The notes under the pieces are model-generated. The model worked only from the letters and a program-made list of their open reading frames with translations. It had not been told where the DNA came from and made no database searches. From assembly GCA_964017195.1 (NCBI GenBank), contig OZ024896.1:35333307-35397306 (forward strand): a stretch of 64,000 nt of DNA, given 5' to 3'. Of this stretch, positions 58,751-64,000 are shown one piece after another. Position 1 is the stretch's first letter; each line of letters begins with the position of its first letter. Origin of the DNA: Siderastrea radians. Lineage: Eukaryota > Cnidaria > Anthozoa > Scleractinia > Rhizangiidae. A program made the position numbers and the translations under genes.

Positions 58751-59113
58751 TTTTCCCGGGGGGGGGACTTCCATATAAAAGTGAAGGGGGTGATCGTGGG
58801 CGCAGCTTGCATAATTTCTACCCCTAAGAGGTACCAACTCTTAAACAATACACTTGCTGACGCTTTGACAATTTTTTATAGCAATAGACTCTTCCTTCGA
58901 ATACCTTCTATTCGTAAAAATTAGTTCACTGACAATTACTTTGTCATATTTTTTTGCTCAGTACCCCAAAAAGGTACCTCCATAACTCTGACGGTAGTAA
59001 TTTTAGATTTTAATACCCCAAGGGGTACCAAATCACGAATTTTAACCCTAGAAAAGTACGACGATCACCCCACGTCACTTTTATATGGGAGTCCCCAGCC
59101 CCCAGGGAACTTT
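58751..59113. mobile_element. Inverted-repeat element with GGGGTGATCG ends
   Basis: Left ttttcccgggggggggactt, ccatataaaagtgaaggggg, tgatcgtggg is mirrored by right gatcaccccacgtcactttt, atatgggagtccccagcccc, cagggaacttttt. Inside, taccccaaaaaggtacctcc and taccccaaggggtacc form further small palindromes. Confidence 0.7.
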
Positions 59114-60743
59114 TTGCCCTTTCAGAGTCGAAATCGGAAAGTCATGAATACTAAGGAAAGTGGATAAGTCTAGACACTGGATACTTCAGTATTTCGAAGC
59201 TAAATGTGCTCCATGAAATCTGTTGCAAAAGGCCGGGCCACCAAATACCGTCGAAACTTGCTATGAAGTCTTTCTTCACATAGCCTCCATGCTAGACTTG
59301 CACCAAGTCGCCCTCTCTTAGGAACGAAATGCGTCGCGAAGCTACGTGAAGCGAGTCGCGATGCGACGAGCGCGAGCGACGAAGTCGTGAAAGTCTACCT
59401 CCATGCAGACGTGTCCTTTTTGCCTTCAGGCTATCCTTCATATTGTATGTTAATTTGAAAGCTTAACTCTAAACTTTCACAGCCCCGATAGCTTGATCTG
59501 TACAGCCAAAACAAAAAAAATATAAGATTTTCTACGCTAATATAATTTTCTGTTGAGAAGCACAAAAATCGTGTTCCGTTTGTTGTTTACCTCAACCAAG
59601 GCAACCTTGTGTTGCATCCAGATGTCCCTTGGAAAACGCCCGTGCAAAGAAAGGACTTCCCATGATGCCTCGCAACACGGCGGACTTCAGGGCTCTGATC
59701 TATTCGCAATTGCATCGTCTGCCGCGCGGACCTCCAACAACTGGTACCCGAAGATCGCAGGTTGAAAGCAAAACGGCATCGAGTTGCGATCATGCTCTAC
59801 TAGCTATTTCACCTAACCTTTGGATTAAATCTGACGATGTCTCCAACATCCTAGACACGTTGGCGGCGGATTTGTTTCAAGTCACAACGCAAAGCTGCGA
59901 TTGCCAGTACTGAGAAATTAGTTACTTAAAAGTTTGCTCATAAAAACCTAGTTTTCAAAGGATACAGCGGTGTCACGCTTGCTTCGCCTTCGCAGCAACT
60001 TCCCTAATCCGTACATTTCGTGAAAGCGTGCGAGCGTAACCAAAAGCTTGGCTTAATCAAGGGTGTTCATTAGACCCGTTTCAATTGGACAAAATGTAAA
60101 GGGTGTTTGCTTAACGGGACAGCAATCTGGGAAAGCAAAATGTGTGTAATTGTTTAATAAGTTTCTCGGCAGTGAACTGTAAACACAATGTCACTTATAA
60201 ATTCTACTTCCGCCCAAGGTTTAATCAAATACGTTACATGGAAGAGTTGTCTACAGTCAATAAATTCACACCTGTTATGTTTCTTTCCCTTTTTATTTTT
60301 CCCAGTTCCAGACACTAAGAAAATTGACTTATTATTATTATTATGAATTTAAGCGAATAAAACGGAGCCGGTTCAAGGTTTGTGGAAAGTAACCAAAATT
60401 GTACAGAAAAGAAACTCGTGACAAAAACCATGGCATTATTAACCTCGGCAGCATTTTGCCCAAATGGAGACAACATATTGACAAATGCAAATGAGCTCTG
60501 ATTAAATAACGAACCACGAAACAAAATAACACTTGAAAAGCACGTTAAGTTCCGGTAACAAGCATGGCATGTTTGAACAGTCAAGCTGTTCAGTGAAAAT
60601 CGTAGTTATTACAACTGCGGACATTTTCGCGTATATGAAAGTATCTCAGGCTCTTGAATTGTTACAGAAAAGGAAATACATGCCAGCAAGGCAAACTTCA
60701 CATAGAAACTGGGCCAAGTTATTTTTGGCAGTAGGCCATTTTA

Positions 60744-60944
60744 CAGTTGTGTCCTTAGTGACCTGGCCTTGGAGTGGAAGTGAGGCTGGAGTTGATCTTG
60801 TTTTGATTAAGACCCTCCTGCTTTTCATATGTAAATCATGTTCTTGTTTGTATTTACATATGATAAACAGGAGGGTTTGTATCAAAACAAGGTCAACTCC
60901 AGCCTCGCTTCCATTCAAAGGCCAGGTCACTAAGCACGCAACTG
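60744..60944. repeat. 201-bp palindrome
   Basis: cagttgtgtccttagtgacc at the left and ggtcactaagcacgcaactg at the right; arms continue through ctggagttgatcttgttttg / caaaacaaggtcaactccag and aggagggt. Central loop contains acatgtt-like text around aaatcatgttcttgtttgta. It explains the frames at 60533-60976 and 60646-60930. Confidence 0.85.
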
Positions 60945-62047
60945 ACTTTGCAGGTTTTACATCGCTGGGTCCTTAAACGTCTTGTATTTGGAATTTAATA
61001 CATGTTGCGTTTTTTTTTTATCCTAGCCAAAATTGTCATTGTGCTGAAGGATGAATCACTTCAGTTCACCTGTCATCCGTGAGGAAAAATGGGATCAAAT
61101 CTACAGAACTTAATCAGTGCACAAGAATCACACCAAGAAATAGCATTGCCTTTTCTGCTGGACAACAGTGACACCATCTATAACATTTGTCACACTGATT
61201 ACTTTTTATGCCACAATTATCTTAAACTCTTTCAAGGTTTATTCCACCACAATGGTGCTGGAGGTCCAATTCTGCACAAAAAAGTGTTTGTAGGATTAAA
61301 AAACAGGACACTGATAGCAATTAATTCCCCTAAAATTTCTTGAACTTGTATGAATTATTGTTAGCTTAGATACTAGGCAAGAGATTCTACAGATCACAAC
61401 TTGCAGAGAGTAGCCAATTGAGAAGGAATTCAGTCTCATTTTTTAGTTTCAATAAATTTGTTTATAAATTTTGCTGCAGGCACTGAAGGATTTTACAGAC
61501 ATTTTTACATGGAAAAACCAAATGAATTTAATAAATTTCAACCACTGTTACCCCTTCAAACTGGACCAGTAAACTCTTTGGCATTGTACCTCAAGATTAC
61601 AATTCACAGTTTATAAGAACTGAAATTTTGTGGAAATTTTTTGACAATGGATCCCGTAATTTCTCATACAAAAACTGTCGCATCTGCACCCTGCCAACAT
61701 GCCAGAAAAAACCTTGAAAGGTCTACCACCAACTCCATACAGAACTCAAGAGAGCTACACCAAAGTAAACACAAAATACAAAATTTAGACAAACAGTACA
61801 ACCATGTACCACTTACGCAGCACATGCACTTGTCCACTGCCACTCATTCATTTATCGTGAAATGGTAACTTTTTTAGGACCTCCGTAGTTACAGAGGTAC
61901 TGTATATGTAACTATTGAATGAGTCATGAAAAATTGTCTTCTCTTTCAAAATGTATGTAAAATTGTTTCTCTGGTTCCTTGAATATGTGCAGCACTCTAG
62001 TCAAGTCTTTAGGAACACAGTTAGCTTGTTGTTCAGCAACTAACTTA

Positions 62048-62287
62048 TTATCCAAGAGTTGGAAATTCTTCATCAGCATTTAAGTCAAAATTCGCACCAC
62101 TTTCACCGCCATCTGGACGTCCAACAAATCCGCGACCTCTTCCACGGCCACCACGCCCTCCGCGGCTCCCTCTCTCACCTCTACCACCACGTCCTCCTCT
62201 GCGTGGTTCAGAAGTGCCTTTGAAATCCATGGGGATTTCAAGTACTTGCTTGACTCGACCAGATGTCTTGATTTTTTCCTCAATCAC
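62048..62287 (-). CDS. SERBP1: SERBP1/HABP4-type RNA-binding protein, last coding exon
   Basis: mRNA- and ribosome-associated protein of the SERBP1/HABP4 family, cytoplasmic. The exon opens after a tttttcag acceptor and reads VIEEKIKTSGRVKQVLEIPM, then a run of RGG/GRG repeats (RRGGRGGRGERG, RGGRGGRGRGRG) and ends NADEEFPTLG with TAA at 62050-62048. Human SERBP1 ends similarly: an LEI-type segment, an RGG box, then a short acidic tail with EAFPAL. RGG boxes bind RNA and are arginine-methylated. Upstream exons, including the conserved DEWK region, are not visible between 62290 and 64000 and are presumably beyond the right edge. The RGG composition is low-complexity, so the assignment rests on layout as much as identity. 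Confidence 0.65.
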   Translation of the reverse strand: MIEEKIKTSGRVKQVLEIPMDFKGTSEPRRGGRGGRGERGSRGGRGGRGRGRGFVGRPDGGESGANFDLNADEEFPTLG

Positions 62288-62464
62288 CTGAAAAAGAAGT
62301 TATAAATTATCATCTTGATAATCTAGAAATTCTCACAACCAGCTCCAAAATAATTGTATGGCAATGGGTAATGAGATTGTCTACACCCGAGTGACTGAGT
62401 GACACATTTGCATATCGCAGTGCCCACAAAAACTCATTCTGCTATGCGTTTCCACGAGTTAAAA

Positions 62465-62592
62465 AAAGATGCCATCACCAAGGATAAGAGGTCTTGATAT
62501 TTAGACAAATTCTCCTTACTAGTTCCTTACGAAATGTATGGAGATCAGCACTGAGAACATGCATTTTTATATCAGTGCTTCAAGGGTTAATT
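62465..62592. mobile_element. MITE copy 4 (fragment) of the ACCCTTTAAG family
   Basis: tcttgatatttagacaaatt, ctccttactagttcc and the end gtgcttcaagggttaa match the copy at 50941-51135; the left end is incomplete. Confidence 0.55.
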
Positions 62593-62824
62593 AGTTATTA
62601 TTGCACATCCACCTTGATTTTAGGCTTTTTATCCACCCAGGGAGCTGTAACCCATATTAGTATACACCAAACCAGTGGCAAGCTCTGATTGGCTACTCAA
62701 ACTCAAGATAGCATTTGCTATTCACCTCACCGCATTTTTCTGCATTCCATGTGCACGTTCTGCCTCATTTCTCAGAAAAAAGGAACTAATTGGTGCTGGG
62801 TATCCACTGGTTTGGCATTACTAA

Positions 62825-62930
62825 AACAATTATTCACCTCAGTGTGGGCAAAGAGTGGTAGATATTTCCCTCGCCGCGAGGCTCGGCAAATATCCACCAC
62901 TGTTCACCTCCACTTTGGTGAATAACTGTT
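62825..62930. repeat. 106-bp palindrome related to 2793-2908
   Basis: aacaattattcacctcagtg at the left and cactttggtgaataactgtt at the right, inner arms tggtagatatttcc / ggcaaatatccacca and ctcgccgcgag as a small central palindrome. Confidence 0.7.
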
Positions 62931-63856
62931 AAAGACCTGTTACAGATGAGTACGCTTGATGTGACTTTGGTCACACAGGTGAACTTGGCCTCTAGTTAGC
63001 AAAATTTACTCACAAATCAACAAGTTTGCTACAGGTGTGAGGATCAAGGCAATACTTGACTCAACACTTAATAACAGCCCTCCTCGTCATTATTCTCTTC
63101 CCTTGTCATTCTTACCTGTGATCAGGCTCTATTTTCGTTTCGCTTGGTGAAACATTCAGGCGGGAATGGGCGAAACGAAAAATAGAGCCTGATACAACTC
63201 TTCTACGGAATGTCTACCGCCCACTTTTTTGATTGATTGACATTCAACAAAACAGCCAATCAAAATTTCTTCTGCTTGCACGATCCTCAGTATGCAAATT
63301 TCCCAGAATGGCAATTCGCAAAAAGTCACGCAAATGTCGGCAAAAATAAGAAAATCATAGGCTACGATATATCTTCTAGGAACTAGCACTAAAATTTACA
63401 TGATTGCTACCTTGAAGGCTCCAGTATTGTACTTGGTTGCTCTATCTGAGTTGAAACTGAATGAAAATTCAAAACACGATGACGTTGTCATGTACCAAAA
63501 TATGCTGCATGCTTGAATCCTTTCTCATTTCAGATGGTATCTGGAAATATTCTCTACATATTTGTCACCGATTTTCTGTGTAAAAAACTTTGGGAAATTA
63601 AGAGAAATGCCTTCAGTTTCATTCTTTAGAATAAAGATATAAATAAAACCGTTTATAAACAAAGGAGTATTTTGTAATTTAATTTAGTTCCAGAAGTGAT
63701 AAATATTTGAGTTTAGCAGCGAATTTTATCTCTAAACAACAACGAATTTTAAAACGAAGAAGATTATTATGAAACTGGACAGATCCTTTGATATCAATGT
63801 CAGAGATCAATAAAACGATGTTATTATTAAACACTGAATGAATAAACTGAAAATCT

Positions 63857-64000
63857 TTATTACTTAGGTAAAAACAAATACAGCATCTCGCTGATGCGGC
63901 TCTTGCTAGTTTACCGTTAAGTTTACCGAATTATCGGTTGACTTGTTGATCATTCTTGGCGACAGATACTAGTCCCTCGATCTGCTGTTCATTTTGTTTC
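63857..64000 (-). other. Possible 3' end of another minus-strand transcript
   Basis: A minus-strand frame from the right edge reads KQNEQQIEGLVSVAKNDQQV then NR and a stop near 63935, with an AATAAA polyadenylation signal (63858-63863) about 70 bases later. It could be a terminal exon, or chance. No family recognised. If real, it conflicts with SERBP1 exons lying further right unless the genes are nested. Confidence 0.2.

Larger units (their letters stand above)
56014..62047. other. Intergenic region with repeats; no gene assigned
   Basis: Contains a (TA)n tract at 57007-57066, a text block with ctatcgactatcaactacca near 57620-57665, inverted-repeat elements at 58751-59113 and 60744-60944, and a CpG-rich block at about 59320-59390 and 59560-59910. 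Frames at 59553-59765 and 59629-59913 overlap in different frames in the CpG-rich block; I recognise neither. A frame at 61089-61343 is also unassigned. RNA evidence would be needed to call any exon here. Confidence 0.4.

Noticed and set aside
60533..60976. 147-codon plus-strand frame
   Set aside because: Most of it is the 201-bp palindrome; the minus strand gives a near-mirror protein, showing it is structural.

Overview
This is an intron-rich animal genome window. It carries three recognisable gene models plus two gene ends at its edges, embedded in a very dense mixture of small DNA transposons, SINE and LINE fragments, and minisatellites. Gene content and repeat character suggest a marine invertebrate, most likely an anthozoan cnidarian such as a stony coral. 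That taxonomic call is an inference from memory of similar repeats, not a search result.

Layout: (1) 1-21,427, minus strand: the 5' two-thirds of NUP155 (nuclear pore complex inner-ring protein), 16 exons covering about 660 residues; its 3' exons lie beyond the left edge. The left edge itself is the 5' LTR, primer-binding site and gag start of an LTR retrotransposon. (2) 21,428-21,991: a 564-bp head-to-head promoter region with a perfect CRE palindrome. (3) 21,992-25,771, plus strand: complete RNF11 (RING-H2 E3 ligase adaptor), three exons. (4) 25,772-30,130: convergent intergenic region. (5) 30,131-54,559, minus strand: a complete SLC4A11-type transporter, 19 exons, 852 residues; all exon phases close and the reading frame totals 2,559 bases. 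(6) 54,560-62,047: repeat-filled intergenic region with no assignable gene. (7) 62,048-62,287, minus strand: the last coding exon of a SERBP1/HABP4-type RNA-binding protein.

The genes are unrelated housekeeping functions (nuclear pore, ubiquitin ligation, ion transport, mRNA/ribosome binding); only NUP155 and RNF11 appear physically coupled, through a shared promoter. No prokaryote-style system is present. The most interesting material is in the non-coding part: a U12-type intron in NUP155 with all signals visible; a GC-AG intron in the same gene made almost wholly of a 66-bp minisatellite that starts at the splice site; a 2.7-kb array of 15-bp units in an SLC4A11 intron that reverses orientation partway and is bracketed by a duplicated flank, one copy of which carries a mobile element whose empty site is preserved in the other copy; a TIR element carrying a HIRAN-like coding fragment; and two adjacent clusters of 6-bp palindromes (TTCGAA and ATCGAT) just upstream of the NUP155 first exon.
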